64,000 nucleotides of DNA, from positions 143,376 to 207,375 of the forward strand of contig NZ_JAJCXB010000006.1 in assembly GCF_020564935.1 (NCBI RefSeq), given 5' to 3'. Positions 1-8,111 of the stretch are shown here, piece after piece. A model generated the notes under the pieces. That model ran no database searches. It had not been told where the DNA came from and worked only from the letters and a program-made list of their open reading frames with translations. Source of the stretch: Streptomyces pinistramenti. GTDB lineage: Bacteria; Actinomycetota; Actinomycetes; Streptomycetales; Streptomycetaceae. The translations under genes were made by a program, and so were the position numbers. The first letter of the stretch is position 1; the number at the start of each line of letters is the position of its first letter.

Positions 1-1
1 C

Positions 2-427
2 GCCGCGTACGACGCCAAGGCGAAGAAGCTCGGCGAGGACATCGGCCCGAAGAAGCCGACCGTCACGATGCTGCGCTACATGCCGCAGTTCACCCGCCTC
101 TACGCCCAGCAGTCCTTCATCGGCACCGTCCTCAAGGACGTCGGCCTGCCGCGGCCCGAGAACCAGCAGGTGCAGGACCTGGCCACCGAGGTCAGCCCGG
201 AGAACATCAACCAGGCCGACGCGGACTGGATCTTCACCGGCGTCTACGGCGACCCCAAGTCCACCAAGCGCGACACCGCCGAGAGCAACCCGCTGTGGAA
301 GAAGCTCAAGGCGGTCAAGGACGGTCACGCCAAGAACGTCAAGGACGAGACCTGGTACCTCGGCCTCGGTGTCACCGCGGCCGACAGCGTCCTGGACGAC
401 CTGCGCGGCTTCCTCGTCACCAAGTAG
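2..427 (+). CDS. Iron-siderophore ABC transporter substrate-binding protein, C-terminal part
   Basis: The window opens inside this gene, so only the last 141 residues are present and the start and lipobox lie outside. The visible part resembles the C-terminal lobe of helical-backbone class III binding proteins (FecB/FhuD type). It contains a segment around DADWIFTGVYGD and then a tail reading ETWYLGLGVTAADSVLDDL, the usual end of the family. Such lipoproteins capture ferric siderophores outside the cell and deliver them to a FecCD-type permease. No permease or ATPase gene follows; a strong hairpin comes 10 bases after the stop, so this is the last gene of its unit. The family call is fairly safe; the siderophore is unknown. 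Confidence 0.8.
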   Translation, partial: AAYDAKAKKLGEDIGPKKPTVTMLRYMPQFTRLYAQQSFIGTVLKDVGLPRPENQQVQDLATEVSPENINQADADWIFTGVYGDPKSTKRDTAESNPLWKKLKAVKDGHAKNVKDETWYLGLGVTAADSVLDDLRGFLVTK

Positions 428-437
428 CCGACCGGTT

Positions 438-469
438 CCGGCGGCCCGGCGCACGGATCCGGCCGCCGG
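438..469 (+). terminator. Hairpin after the siderophore-binding protein gene
   Basis: A perfect 9-bp stem, CCGGCGGCC pairing with GGCCGCCGG, encloses a 14-base loop. It starts 10 bases after the upstream stop codon. There is no T-run, as is common for Streptomyces terminators. Confidence 0.6.
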
Positions 470-514
470 TGCCACCGCCCGGGGACGACGGGGCGCAGGG
501 GCACGGGCGGAGGG

Positions 515-520
515 TAACCT
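515..520 (+). promoter_or_regulatory. Candidate -10 box of a leaderless nif3 transcript
   Basis: TAACCT ends six bases before the GTG start at 527, so transcription would begin at or next to the start codon. No Shine-Dalgarno sequence is visible, which fits leaderless translation. No clear -35 box is seen. Confidence 0.4.
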
Positions 521-526
521 TCCCCC

Positions 527-1402
527 GTGCCCGCACTGTCTGAAGTCCTCACCGCGCTCGACGCCCTCTGGCCCCCGGAGCGGGCCGAGCAGTGGGACGC
601 CGTCGGCACGGTCTGCGGCGCCCCCGAAGCCGAGGTCGGACGCGTCCTGTTCGCCGTCGACCCGGTCCAGGAGATCGTCGACGAGGCCGTCACGCTCGGC
701 GCCGACCTGCTCGTCACCCACCACCCGCTCTACCTGCGCGGGACGACGACGGTCGCCGCCTCGACCTTCAAGGGCAAGGTCGTGCACACGCTCATCAAGC
801 ACGACATCGCCCTGCACGTCGCGCACACCAACGCCGACACCGCCGACCCCGGGGTGTCGGACGCCCTGGCCGGCGCCCTGGACCTGCGGATCACCGGCCC
901 GCTGGTGCCGGACCCGACCGACCCGCACGGCCGCCGCGGCCTGGGCCGGATCTGCGAACTGGGCCACCCCATGACGCTCGCCGACCTCACCGCGTACGCC
1001 GCCGCGCACCTGCCGGCCACCGCGCAGGGCGTCCGCGCGGCCGGCGACCCGGACCGCATGATCCGCACCCTCGCGGTCTCCGGCGGCTCGGGCGACAGCC
1101 TCTTCGACGCGGTGAGGGCCGCCGGTGTGGACGCGTTCCTCACCGCCGACCTGCGCCACCACCCGGCATCCGAAGCCACCCAGAACAGCCCGCTGGCGCT
1201 GCTCGACGCCGCCCACTGGGCCACCGAATGGCCGTGGTGCGAGCAGGCCGCGGCCCAGCTCGACGCGGTCTCCGACCGGCACGGCTGGGGCCTGCGCACG
1301 CACGTCTCCCGCACGGTCACCGACCCCTGGACCGCCCACGCGGCGTCCGCCCAGCTCTCCAGCCACCCTGAAACAACGCACACCACAGGAGCCCCACGCT
1401 GA
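527..1402 (+). CDS. Nif3-like dinuclear metal-centre protein (YbgI/NIF3 family)
   Basis: This 291-residue protein matches the NIF3/YbgI family, which forms toroidal hexamers carrying a two-metal site; the biological reaction is unsettled. The metal-binding motifs are visible: THHPLYLRG near residue 65, VAHTNADTADPGVSDAL around residue 100, and a late TADLRHHPASEA motif. Length is normal for the short form without the inserted PII-like domain. GTG at 527 is taken as start because a -10-like TAACCT sits six bases upstream and homologous sequence begins at once. Its stop overlaps the start of the zinc-ribbon gene (CTGA), and the RNase H-phosphatase gene follows, so the three are probably co-transcribed. 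Family assignment is strong; the substrate is not known. Confidence 0.9.
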   Translation: MPALSEVLTALDALWPPERAEQWDAVGTVCGAPEAEVGRVLFAVDPVQEIVDEAVTLGADLLVTHHPLYLRGTTTVAASTFKGKVVHTLIKHDIALHVAHTNADTADPGVSDALAGALDLRITGPLVPDPTDPHGRRGLGRICELGHPMTLADLTAYAAAHLPATAQGVRAAGDPDRMIRTLAVSGGSGDSLFDAVRAAGVDAFLTADLRHHPASEATQNSPLALLDAAHWATEWPWCEQAAAQLDAVSDRHGWGLRTHVSRTVTDPWTAHAASAQLSSHPETTHTTGAPR

Positions 1403-2142
1403 ACGCCGCGCCCGCCGACCAGATCCGCCTTCTCGACGTCCAAGCCCTGGATGTCCGGCTCACCCAGCTCGCGCACAAGCGCAAGAACCTCCCCGAGCTG
1501 GCCGAGCTCCAGGCACTGGAGGCCGACCTCATCCAGCAGCGCGACCTGCTCGTCGCCGCCCAGACCGAGGAGAGCGACACCGCTCGCGAGCAGACCAAGG
1601 CGGAGCAGGACGTGGACCAGGTGCGCCGGCGCGCCGCCCGCGACCAGCAGCGCCTGGACTCCGGCGCCGTCACCTCCCCCAAGGACCTGGAGAACCTCCA
1701 GCGCGAACTGACCTCGCTCGCCAAGCGCCAGGCCGCCCTGGAAGACGTCGTCCTGGAGGTCATGGAGCGCCGTGAGGCCGCCCAGGAGCGGGTCGCCGAA
1801 CTGACCGGCCGGGCCGACTCCGTCCAGGCCAAGGCCGACGACGCCACCGCCCGCCGGGACGCCGCCTGCGGCGAGATCGACGCCGAGGTCGAGACGGTCA
1901 ACAAGGAGCGCGAGCTGACCGTCGCCGACATCCCGGCCGACCTCCTGGGGCTCTACGACCGGCTGCGCGCGAAGCAGGGCGGCGTCGGTGCCGCCCGGCT
2001 CTTCCAGCGGCGCTGCGAGGGCTGCCGCCTTGAGCTGGACATCACCGAGCTGAACGACGTACGGGCCGCGGCCGCCGACACGGTCGTGCGCTGCGAGAAC
2101 TGCAGCCGCATCCTGGTGCGCACCCCCGACTCGGGTCTGTAG
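1399..2142 (+). CDS. C4-type zinc ribbon, coiled-coil domain protein
   Basis: The product is about 247 residues. Most of it is charged coiled coil rich in E, K, R and A, and it ends in a four-cysteine zinc ribbon: CEGC, about 25 residues, then CENC near the C-terminus. This is the CT398/HSP-like zinc-ribbon family that commonly sits between nif3 and the RNase H-phosphatase gene in actinobacteria. The role is not established; nucleic acid or protein binding is a guess. The start chosen is CTG at 1399, overlapping the nif3 stop. An AGGAG lies seven bases before it, and conserved N-terminal sequence (NAAPADQIRLLDVQALD) follows immediately. The first in-frame ATG, at 1612, would delete about 70 residues of coiled coil. 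Confidence 0.85.
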   Translation: MNAAPADQIRLLDVQALDVRLTQLAHKRKNLPELAELQALEADLIQQRDLLVAAQTEESDTAREQTKAEQDVDQVRRRAARDQQRLDSGAVTSPKDLENLQRELTSLAKRQAALEDVVLEVMERREAAQERVAELTGRADSVQAKADDATARRDAACGEIDAEVETVNKERELTVADIPADLLGLYDRLRAKQGGVGAARLFQRRCEGCRLELDITELNDVRAAAADTVVRCENCSRILVRTPDSGL

Positions 2143-2145
2143 GCC

Positions 2146-3336
2146 GTGCCGCGCAGGTTCATCGTCGAGGCGGACGGCGGCTCCCGGGGCAACCCGGGCC
2201 CGGCCGGATACGGCGCCGTCGTCATCGACCCGGCGACCGGCGAGACGCTGGCCGAGGCCGCCGAGTACATCGGCACCGCGACCAACAACGTCGCCGAATA
2301 CAAGGGCCTGGTCGCCGGGTTGCGGGCGGCGCACGCGCTCGACCCGCAGGCGCTGATCCAGGTGCGGATGGACTCCAAGCTCGTCGTGGAGCAGATGTCG
2401 GGGCGCTGGAAGATCAAGCACCCGGACATGCGGCCGCTCGCCGCCGAGGCTGCCGCGGTCCACCCGGCCGGCCAGGTCTCGTACGAGTGGATCCCGCGCG
2501 AGAAGAACAAGCACGCCGACCGGCTCGCCAACGAGGCGATGGACGCAGGGAAGATCGGCAAGCAGTGGCAGCCGGGCGACTCCCGCGCCGCCCTCGCCAC
2601 CGCCCGCAGCGGCGCCGTCCGCGCCGCGGACGCGGCGGCCGAAGCGGCGGACAGCGCGACGGCCGCCGCTGCGCCGAGCACCCCGGCGGTCGGCTGGGGC
2701 ACCGCCGATCTCGGCGCGCCCGCCACGTTCGTGCTGCTGCGGCACGGCGAGACCGCGCTGACCCCGGAGAAGCGGTTCTCCGGCAGCGGCGGCACCGACC
2801 CGGAGCTGTCACCCGCAGGACTGCGGCAGGCCGAAGCGGCCGCGGCCGCCCTGGCCGCCCGCGGCACCGTCCAGGCCGTCGTCAGCTCCCCGCTGCGGCG
2901 CTGCCGGCAGACCGCAGGCACGGTCGCCGCCCGGCTCGGCCTGGACGTCCGCATCGAGGACGGGCTGCGCGAGACGGACTTCGGCGCCTGGGAGGGGCTG
3001 ACCTTCGCCGAGGTGCGCGAGCGGCACCCCGAGGACCTCACGGCCTGGCTGCACTCCGCCAAGGCGGCACCCACCGGCGGCGGCGAGTCGTTCGCGGCGG
3101 TCGCCCGCCGGGTGGCCGTGGCCCGCGACAAGCTGATCGCCCGGTACGCGGGCCGGACCGTGCTCGTGGTCACCCACGTCACGCCCATCAAGACCCTGGC
3201 CAGGCTGGCACTCGGCGCACCGCCGGAGTCGCTGTTCAAGATGGAGCTGTCCGCCGCCTCGCTGTCCGCCGTCGCCTACTACGCGGACGGCAACGCCTCG
3301 CTGCGGCTGCTGAACGACACCTCGCACCTGCGCTGA
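2146..3336 (+). CDS. Bifunctional RNase HI / acid (histidine) phosphatase
   Basis: This 396-residue fusion has an N-terminal RNase HI domain, residues 1-135, with the acidic set D10 (EADGGSRGNPGP), E51, D76 and D125. An Ala-rich linker follows, then a histidine phosphatase (phosphoglycerate-mutase-like) domain from about residue 190 with LLRHGE and a late VVTHVTPI motif. Mycobacterial relatives (Rv2228c type) remove RNA from RNA-DNA hybrids through the first domain, and the second has CobC-like alpha-ribazole phosphatase activity. That history is family knowledge; nothing here shows the phosphatase substrate. The GTG start lies three bases after the stop of the zinc-ribbon gene, so translation is probably coupled. 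A two-way hairpin closes the operon. Confidence 0.92.
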   Translation: MPRRFIVEADGGSRGNPGPAGYGAVVIDPATGETLAEAAEYIGTATNNVAEYKGLVAGLRAAHALDPQALIQVRMDSKLVVEQMSGRWKIKHPDMRPLAAEAAAVHPAGQVSYEWIPREKNKHADRLANEAMDAGKIGKQWQPGDSRAALATARSGAVRAADAAAEAADSATAAAAPSTPAVGWGTADLGAPATFVLLRHGETALTPEKRFSGSGGTDPELSPAGLRQAEAAAAALAARGTVQAVVSSPLRRCRQTAGTVAARLGLDVRIEDGLRETDFGAWEGLTFAEVRERHPEDLTAWLHSAKAAPTGGGESFAAVARRVAVARDKLIARYAGRTVLVVTHVTPIKTLARLALGAPPESLFKMELSAASLSAVAYYADGNASLRLLNDTSHLR

Positions 3337-3366
3337 ACGACACCCTGCGCGGCCCCGTAAGGCAAC

Positions 3367-3407
3367 GGGCCCGGCGCTCCGCCTCGTACGGGCGGGGCGC
3401 CGGGCCC
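3367..3407. terminator. Bidirectional hairpin between convergent genes
   Basis: GGGCCCGGCGC pairs with GCGCCGGGCCC across a 19-base loop. It lies between the RNase H-phosphatase gene and eda, which converge here, and can serve both. Confidence 0.75.
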
Positions 3408-3431
3408 TTCGGCATCCCTGCCGCGCCGCGG

Positions 3432-4094
3432 TCAGACCGCCAACGCCGCGGCTTCCCTGGCGAGTTCGGTGACCCGGCCCCAGTCCTTCGCGGCCAGTGC
3501 GTCGGCCGGGAGCATCCAGGTGCCGCCGACGCAGCCGACGTTCGGCAGTGCCAGGTACGAGGGCGCGCTCGCCAGGCCGATGCCGCCGGTCGGGCAGAAC
3601 CGGGCCTGCGGCAGCGGCGCGGACAGCGACTTCAGGTAGGCCGTGCCGCCCGCTGCCTCGGCAGGGAAGAACTTCAGCTCGGTGACGCCCTCGTCCAGCA
3701 GCGTCACCACCTCCGACGCCGTCGAGACGCCGGGCAGGAACGGCACTCCTGAGTCCCGCATGGCGCCCAGCAGCCGGGGCGACCAGCCGGGGCTCACCAG
3801 GAACCGGGATCCGGCCGCGCGGGCCGCGGTCACGTGCTCGGGCGTCAGCAGGGTGCCGGCGCCGACCACGGCATCCGGGACCTCGTCGGCGATGGCCCGG
3901 ATGGCGTCCAGCGCGGCGGGGGTCCGCAGGGTCACCTCGATCGCGGGCAGGCCGCCGGCGACGAGGGCGCGGGCGAGCGGAACGGCGTCGGCGGCGTCCT
4001 GCACGACGACGACCGGGATGACGGGGGCGAGCCCGAGGACCGAGGAGGTCTCGGCGGGCGCGGGGGAGGAGGCGGCGCTAGTCACGCCGCCCAT
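3432..4094 (-). CDS. eda: KDPG / 4-hydroxy-2-oxoglutarate aldolase
   Basis: A 220-residue class I aldolase of the Eda family. It cleaves 2-keto-3-deoxy-6-phosphogluconate to pyruvate and glyceraldehyde 3-phosphate, the last step of the Entner-Doudoroff route, and acts on 4-hydroxy-2-oxoglutarate. Visible family motifs are IEVTLRT with the catalytic glutamate, GAGTL, LKFFPAE with the Schiff-base lysine, and CPTGGI near the phosphate site. The ATG at 4094 is preferred over one nine codons upstream because homology begins just after it. A GTG three codons further in is also possible. No edd, zwf or gluconate kinase lies nearby, so the pathway context is missing here. Convergent to the RNase H-phosphatase gene. 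Confidence 0.93.
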   Translation of the reverse strand: MGGVTSAASSPAPAETSSVLGLAPVIPVVVVQDAADAVPLARALVAGGLPAIEVTLRTPAALDAIRAIADEVPDAVVGAGTLLTPEHVTAARAAGSRFLVSPGWSPRLLGAMRDSGVPFLPGVSTASEVVTLLDEGVTELKFFPAEAAGGTAYLKSLSAPLPQARFCPTGGIGLASAPSYLALPNVGCVGGTWMLPADALAAKDWGRVTELAREAAALAV

Positions 4095-4172
4095 AGTGCG
4101 CCCTCGCCCCACTCTCCGCAACGGTCATTGCGCATGTTGCAATGACGAAATAATGGCCGCCCGCGGCACATC

Positions 4173-4970
4173 TCACAGCTCCGTGACGATCACATCCACC
4201 GCCCACGCCCTGCCGCCCTTCGCCGGAGCCTCGGCCTCCACCGCATACCCCAGCCCGCGCAGCGCCTCCACCAGCTCCGCCGGTCCGTCCGGCGCCGCCC
4301 CCGCCGTCAGCAGATCGCGCACCAGCCGACCCTTCGTCGCCTTGTTGAAGTGGCTGACCACCGACCGCTTCTCGACCCCGTCCACGATCTTCGACTGGAG
4401 CACCCGCACCGTCGCCGTACGCCCGGCGACCTCGCCCTTCGGCTTCCACGCCGTCGCGTACGCCGCCGACCGCAGATCGAGCACCAGATGGTCACCGGCC
4501 ACCGCGGGCAGCACCTCGGCCATCGGCGCCCGCCAGTACGCACCCAGCGCGCCCAGCGCCGGCAGCTTCACCCCCATCGAGCAGCGGTACGACGGGATCC
4601 GGTCACCGATCCGCACCGCGCCCCACAGCCCCGAGAACACCAGCAGCGACCGCTCGGCGCGCTCCCGCGCCGCCGCATCCAGGGTCGCCAGGCCCAGCGC
4701 GTCGTACAGCACCCCGGTGTAGATCTCCCCGGCCGGCCGCGCCCCGGCGGTGCGCAGCCCCGCGTTCTTCGCGATCTCGCCCCGCAGCCCGTCGCTGAGC
4801 CCCAGCACCTCCTGGGCCTTGGCCTCGTCCGCGGCACACAGCTCGACCAGCTCCGCCAGCACCGCCTCGCGCGGCGCGGCCAGGCCCGGCAGTGACAGCG
4901 ACGCGAGATCCAGCGGCGCCCCGGCCTTCCCCGCGGCCTTCCCTTCGGACGGCGGCAACAGCACGAGCAC
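4173..4970 (-). CDS. yaaA: YaaA family peroxide-stress protein
   Basis: A 265-residue member of the YaaA/DUF328 family. In E. coli YaaA limits intracellular free iron and DNA damage during hydrogen peroxide stress. The family signature is clear: LVLLPPSEGK at the N-terminus, IYTGVLYDAL, GLWGAVRIGDRIPSYRC in the middle, and VVSHFNKATKGRLVRDL near the C-terminus. GTG at 4970 is chosen as start because AAGGAG lies exactly six bases before it. A GTG five codons further upstream lacks a ribosome site. It reads in the same direction as eda, about 80 bases apart, but the two may be separate. The family link is strong; the role in Streptomyces is inferred. Confidence 0.88.
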   Translation of the reverse strand: MLVLLPPSEGKAAGKAGAPLDLASLSLPGLAAPREAVLAELVELCAADEAKAQEVLGLSDGLRGEIAKNAGLRTAGARPAGEIYTGVLYDALGLATLDAAARERAERSLLVFSGLWGAVRIGDRIPSYRCSMGVKLPALGALGAYWRAPMAEVLPAVAGDHLVLDLRSAAYATAWKPKGEVAGRTATVRVLQSKIVDGVEKRSVVSHFNKATKGRLVRDLLTAGAAPDGPAELVEALRGLGYAVEAEAPAKGGRAWAVDVIVTEL

Positions 4971-5132
4971 GGCGTTCTCCTTCACGGCGGTACGGCCGGG
5001 CCCGCCCGTTCGGCACGGCCCCGGAAAAGGGTAGGGCGGGGCGGCACCCGCCGGGAAACCGCCGCCGGCGCCCTTACCGGCCGGCGTTCGCCCGCCCCGC
5101 CGTCACGCCGCGCCGCGACGGCCCCGCCGCCA

Positions 5133-5138
5133 TACGCT
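5133..5138 (+). promoter_or_regulatory. Candidate -10 box of a leaderless RNB ribonuclease transcript
   Basis: TACGCT ends seven bases before ATG 5146. The spacing puts the first transcribed base at the start codon and supports that ATG over the one five codons later. Confidence 0.45.
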
Positions 5139-5145
5139 CGGTGCC

Positions 5146-6657
5146 ATGCCCCGTCGCCATATGCATGTGACCGACGCAGCGGAGGCACCGCTGCGTGCCG
5201 CGCTGCGTGAGCTGCGCTGGAAGCTGGAGATCCCGGAGCATTTCCCGCCCACCGCCCAGGCCGAGGCGGACAGCGCGGCCCTCGCCCCGCGCATCCCGAC
5301 GGCCACCGGCGACGTGGTCACGGTCGACACCCTCACCGACGTCACGGACCTGCCGCTCTTCACCATCGACCCGCCCGGATCCCAGGACCTCGACCAGGCG
5401 ATGTTCCTGAGCCGGCGGACCGCGGCCGGAGCCGCCCGCCCCACCGCCCGCAGCGGCTTCCGCATCCACTACGCCATCGCCGACGCCGCCGCCTTCGTCA
5501 CCCCGGGCGGTGCCCTCGACGCCGAGGCACACCACCGCGTCACCACCCTCTACGTCCCCGACGAACGCGTCCCGCTGCACCCGTACGCGATCAGCGAGCG
5601 CGCCGCCAGCCTGCTGCCCGACCAGGACCGCCCGGCCGTCCTGTGGGAGCTGGACCTCGACGCCGACGGCACCCTCACCGCGGTATCCGTCCGCCGCGCC
5701 CTGGTCCGCTCCCGTGCCCGGCTCGACTACGCCGGCGTCCAGCGGACCCTCGACGACGGCACCGCAGAGGAACCGCTCGCCCTGCTCCGCGACATCGGCC
5801 TCCTGCGGGAGGAGCGGGAGGCCGCACGGGGCGCGATCTCGCTGCACGTCCCCGAGCAGGAGATCGTCGAGCGGGACGGCAGCTACACCCTCGCCTACCG
5901 CGCCCCGCTCCCCGCCGAAGCCTGGAACGCCCAGATCTCCCTGCTCACCGGCATGGCGGCGGCCGACCTGATGCTCGCGTCCGGCACCGGCATCCTGCGC
6001 ACACTGCCCACTGCACCGGACGGCTCGGTCGCCCGGCTGCGGCTGACCGCCCGCGCCCTCGGCGTCGACTGGCCGCACCACACCTCCTACGCCGCCCTCA
6101 TCCGCGCCCTCGACCCGCACCGCACCACGCACGCCGCCTTCCTCCAGGAGTGCACCACCCTGCTCCGCGGCGCCGGATACACCGCCTTCGACGGCACCGC
6201 GCCGGACCCGGCCGACGCGGTGCACTCCGCCGTCGCCGCGCCCTACGCGCACGTCACCGCCCCGCTGCGCAGGCTCGTCGACCGCTACGCGTCCGAACTG
6301 TGCCTGGCCGCGTCGGCCGGAACCGGCGCGCCCGACTGGGTCCGCGGCGCGCTGCCCGCCCTCCCGGCCACCATGGACACCGGCAACCGGCGCGCCAATC
6401 AGGTCGAGCGGGAGTGCGTCGACCTCGTCGAGGCCGCGCTGATGCGGGGGCGGCTCGGCGAGACCTTCGACGCCCTCGTCGTCGAGGTGCAGGAGAACGA
6501 CCGCACCCAGGGCACCGTGCACCTCTACGACCCGGCCGTGATCGGACGGGTCGCCGCCCCGCCCGACGGCCCCGGCCTCCCGCTGGGCGACCGCATCCGG
6601 GTCCGCCTCGCGGACGCCGACCCGGGCCGCGACCCGGTCCGCTTCACCCCGGTGTGA
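5146..6657 (+). CDS. RNB-domain ribonuclease (RNase II/R family)
   Basis: A 503-residue exoribonuclease of the RNase II superfamily, which degrades RNA 3' to 5'. The active-site motif TIDPPGSQDLDQAM near residue 75 carries the conserved aspartates, and HYAIADAAAFV and the late PYAHVTAPLRRLVDRY are typical of the RNB domain. It is shorter than E. coli RNase II or R, with no clear N-terminal cold-shock domains and only a short C-terminal beta-rich tail (QENDRTQGTVHLYD), as in the compact actinobacterial form. It lies directly upstream of the rnpB RNA gene but has its own reading unit. Function as a ribonuclease is probable; the RNA substrates are unknown. Confidence 0.9.
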   Translation: MPRRHMHVTDAAEAPLRAALRELRWKLEIPEHFPPTAQAEADSAALAPRIPTATGDVVTVDTLTDVTDLPLFTIDPPGSQDLDQAMFLSRRTAAGAARPTARSGFRIHYAIADAAAFVTPGGALDAEAHHRVTTLYVPDERVPLHPYAISERAASLLPDQDRPAVLWELDLDADGTLTAVSVRRALVRSRARLDYAGVQRTLDDGTAEEPLALLRDIGLLREEREAARGAISLHVPEQEIVERDGSYTLAYRAPLPAEAWNAQISLLTGMAAADLMLASGTGILRTLPTAPDGSVARLRLTARALGVDWPHHTSYAALIRALDPHRTTHAAFLQECTTLLRGAGYTAFDGTAPDPADAVHSAVAAPYAHVTAPLRRLVDRYASELCLAASAGTGAPDWVRGALPALPATMDTGNRRANQVERECVDLVEAALMRGRLGETFDALVVEVQENDRTQGTVHLYDPAVIGRVAAPPDGPGLPLGDRIRVRLADADPGRDPVRFTPV

Positions 6658-6698
6658 CGGCTCACGGACCGGCCGTCCGGTACGTGCCGCCGGCCGGG

Positions 6699-6704
6699 TA
6701 GCAT
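6699..6704 (+). promoter_or_regulatory. Candidate -10 box of rnpB
   Basis: TAGCAT lies seven to ten bases before the first base-paired nucleotide of RNase P RNA. No good -35 match was found. Confidence 0.4.
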
Positions 6705-6714
6705 GGTCGGCACG

Positions 6715-7147
6715 GCGGACGAGCCGGCCGGGCGGCCGCGTGGGGATCGGGTGTCTTCGGACATTCCGCTCCTCCCGAGGAACGTCCGGGCTCCACAGGG
6801 CAGGGTGGTGGGTAACACCCACCCGGGGTGACCCGCGGGACAGTGCCACAGAAAACAGACCGCCGGGGCCGCGAGGCCCAGGTAAGGGTGAAACGGTGGT
6901 GTAAGAGACCACCAGCCTCCGAGGTGACTCGGAGGGCTCGGTAAACCCCACCCGGAGCAAGGTCAAGAGGGGCCGACGTCCTGAAGAGGCGCCGGTCCTG
7001 CGCGGACGATCGAGGGCTGCCCGCCCGAGTCCGCGGGTAGACCGCACGAGGCTGCCGGCAACGGCAGTCCTAGATGGATGGCCGCCTCCCCTCGGCCCGC
7101 CAGGACCGGGGGAGACAAAACCCGGCGTACAGGCCGGTCTCGTCCGC
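6715..7147 (+). ncRNA. rnpB: RNase P RNA (class A)
   Basis: The catalytic RNA of RNase P, which removes the 5' leader of precursor tRNAs together with the RnpA protein. The strand carries the conserved core in order: GAGGAACGTCCGGGCTC (P3/P4 region), CAGGGCAGGGTGGTGGGTAA, ACAGTGCCACAGAAAACAGA, GGTAAGGGTGAAACGGTG, GTAAGAGACCACC, GGTAAACCCC, and near the end the P4 partner GACAAAACCCGGCGTACAGG. The ends were set by the outer helix P1, GCGGACGAG with CTCGTCCGC, so the true ends may differ by a few bases. About 430 bases is normal for an actinobacterial type A RNA. Long ORFs drawn across it on either strand are artefacts. Confidence 0.97.
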
Positions 7148-7161
7148 CGGTCTGCTCACTC

Positions 7162-7202
7162 AAGGCCCCTTGGCCCGGCACTTCGCCAGGTCAGGGGGCC
7201 TT
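7162..7202 (+). terminator. Terminator hairpin after rnpB
   Basis: AAGGCCCCT pairs with AGGGGGCCTT (one bulged G) around a 22-base loop, followed by TTT. It starts 15 bases after the P1 helix of the RNA. Confidence 0.7.
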
Positions 7203-7367
7203 TGCGCGGGGCAGTGCGGCCGGCCCGCAGCCCGGCCGGGGTGCCGCGCGGATCCGGGCGGCCGGAAAGTCCCGGCCCGCCGATAACCCGAAACCCGGAT
7301 ATGCGGTGGACCGAGATGATCTGCCGGATGACAGAAGAAGACGGACTCGGACAACTCCGAAGCCATC

Positions 7368-7446
7368 GGGAAGTCTGTGAGCGAAGTCCGTGCGCGAAGT
7401 CCGTGAACGCAGACGGTGAACGAGGTCGTGAACGGAGCCGGGTGAA
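7368..7446 (+). repeat. Degenerate 12-14 bp tandem repeat upstream of the lsr2-like gene
   Basis: Roughly six head-to-tail copies of a 12-14 base unit, best copies GCGAAGTCCGTG at 7381 and CGCGAAGTCCGTGA at 7393, with drifting copies on both sides each ending GTGA. No gene is supported in 7203-7509; the array ends about 30 bases before the promoter of the lsr2-like gene. It may be a regulatory array or just local duplication. Confidence 0.65.
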
Positions 7447-7474
7447 GGCCATCGGCGGTGCTTTTCCCCTGGTG

Positions 7475-7502
7475 TTGTAGGGGGCCCATTCGGCCGTACA
7501 AT
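7475..7502 (+). promoter_or_regulatory. Promoter of the lsr2-like gene (leaderless)
   Basis: TTGTAG, a 16-base spacer and TACAAT make a good vegetative-type promoter. The -10 box ends seven bases before the ATG and no ribosome site is present, so the messenger would start at the initiation codon. Confidence 0.65.
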
Positions 7503-7509
7503 CACGCTC

Positions 7510-7833
7510 ATGGCACAGAAAGTAATCACCATCTACACGGACGACCTCACGGGCGAAGAGTCTTCGGAGGCCGCGACCCACACCCTCTCCCTGGACGGTG
7601 TGACGTACGAACTGGATTTGGGTCCTGACAGCTACGACCGACTGCTGGAGGCCATGGCGCCTTTCACGAAGGTCGGCCGGCGGACCGGGAAGGCCCGTAA
7701 GCCGCGCAATGCGTCGGCGAGCAGTGAGGACACCGCGGCCATCAGGGCGTGGGCCAAGGAGAACGGCTACAACGTCAACGACCGCGGTCGCGTTCCCGCC
7801 GACATTCGCGAGGCATACGCAAAGGCGAAGTAG
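7510..7833 (+). CDS. lsr2: Lsr2 family nucleoid-associated protein
   Basis: A 107-residue Lsr2-type protein. The family bridges DNA and silences AT-rich, often foreign, genes in actinobacteria, an H-NS-like role. The N-terminal dimerization half (MAQKVITIYTDDLTGEE to ELDLGPDSYDRL) is followed by a basic linker (GRRTGKARKPR) and a C-terminal DNA-binding domain with IRAWAKENGYNV and the minor-groove RGR motif at residues 92-94. Length and motifs are complete. Base composition is noticeably less GC-rich than the flanking genes. Streptomyces genomes usually carry two such genes, lsr2 and lsrL, and I cannot tell whether this is one of them or an extra copy; placement beside rnpB is not one I recognise. 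The promoter is leaderless and preceded by a repeat array. Confidence 0.93.
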   Translation: MAQKVITIYTDDLTGEESSEAATHTLSLDGVTYELDLGPDSYDRLLEAMAPFTKVGRRTGKARKPRNASASSEDTAAIRAWAKENGYNVNDRGRVPADIREAYAKAK

Positions 7834-8046
7834 CGGCGTGCACAACCGTCGTTCCCGCGGAGAGTGCGACCGTCCGCGGCCGGCGTTCCGTCCGTTCCCG
7901 GGCTCAGGAATTCCGGGCAGAACGGGTAATGACAACGTAAAGCGGAGCGGCTGCGGAAATCGTGAAGGCGGCTTCGTGAAGCCCCGGCGGGTGGTATTGC
8001 GGATACCGAACCCGGCCGGACCGGCATTCCTTCACACGTCGCGGAC

Positions 8047-8098
8047 TTACCGCCCATGGGCCCCCTTCCGGTCACCGGAAGGGGGCCCATGGCGGTAA
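8047..8098. terminator. Long bidirectional hairpin between lsr2-like and PhzF genes
   Basis: Arms of about 24 bp, TTACCGCCCATGGG with its continuation CCCCCTTCCGGT pairing with the mirrored right arm, have a single bulged C. The loop is very small. It stands between two convergent genes. The rest of 7834-8111 shows no gene. Confidence 0.8.
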
Positions 8099-8111
8099 TG
8101 GCGGGGCGGTG

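Noticed and set aside
5074..7047. Long minus-strand open frame across the RNB gene and rnpB
   Set aside because: It covers a structural RNA and a clear ribonuclease gene on the other strand and contains only Gly/Val/Arg-rich composition.
7368..7446. Possible CRISPR-like array
   Set aside because: Units of 12-14 bases run head to tail without unique spacers and drift in sequence; no cas genes are present.
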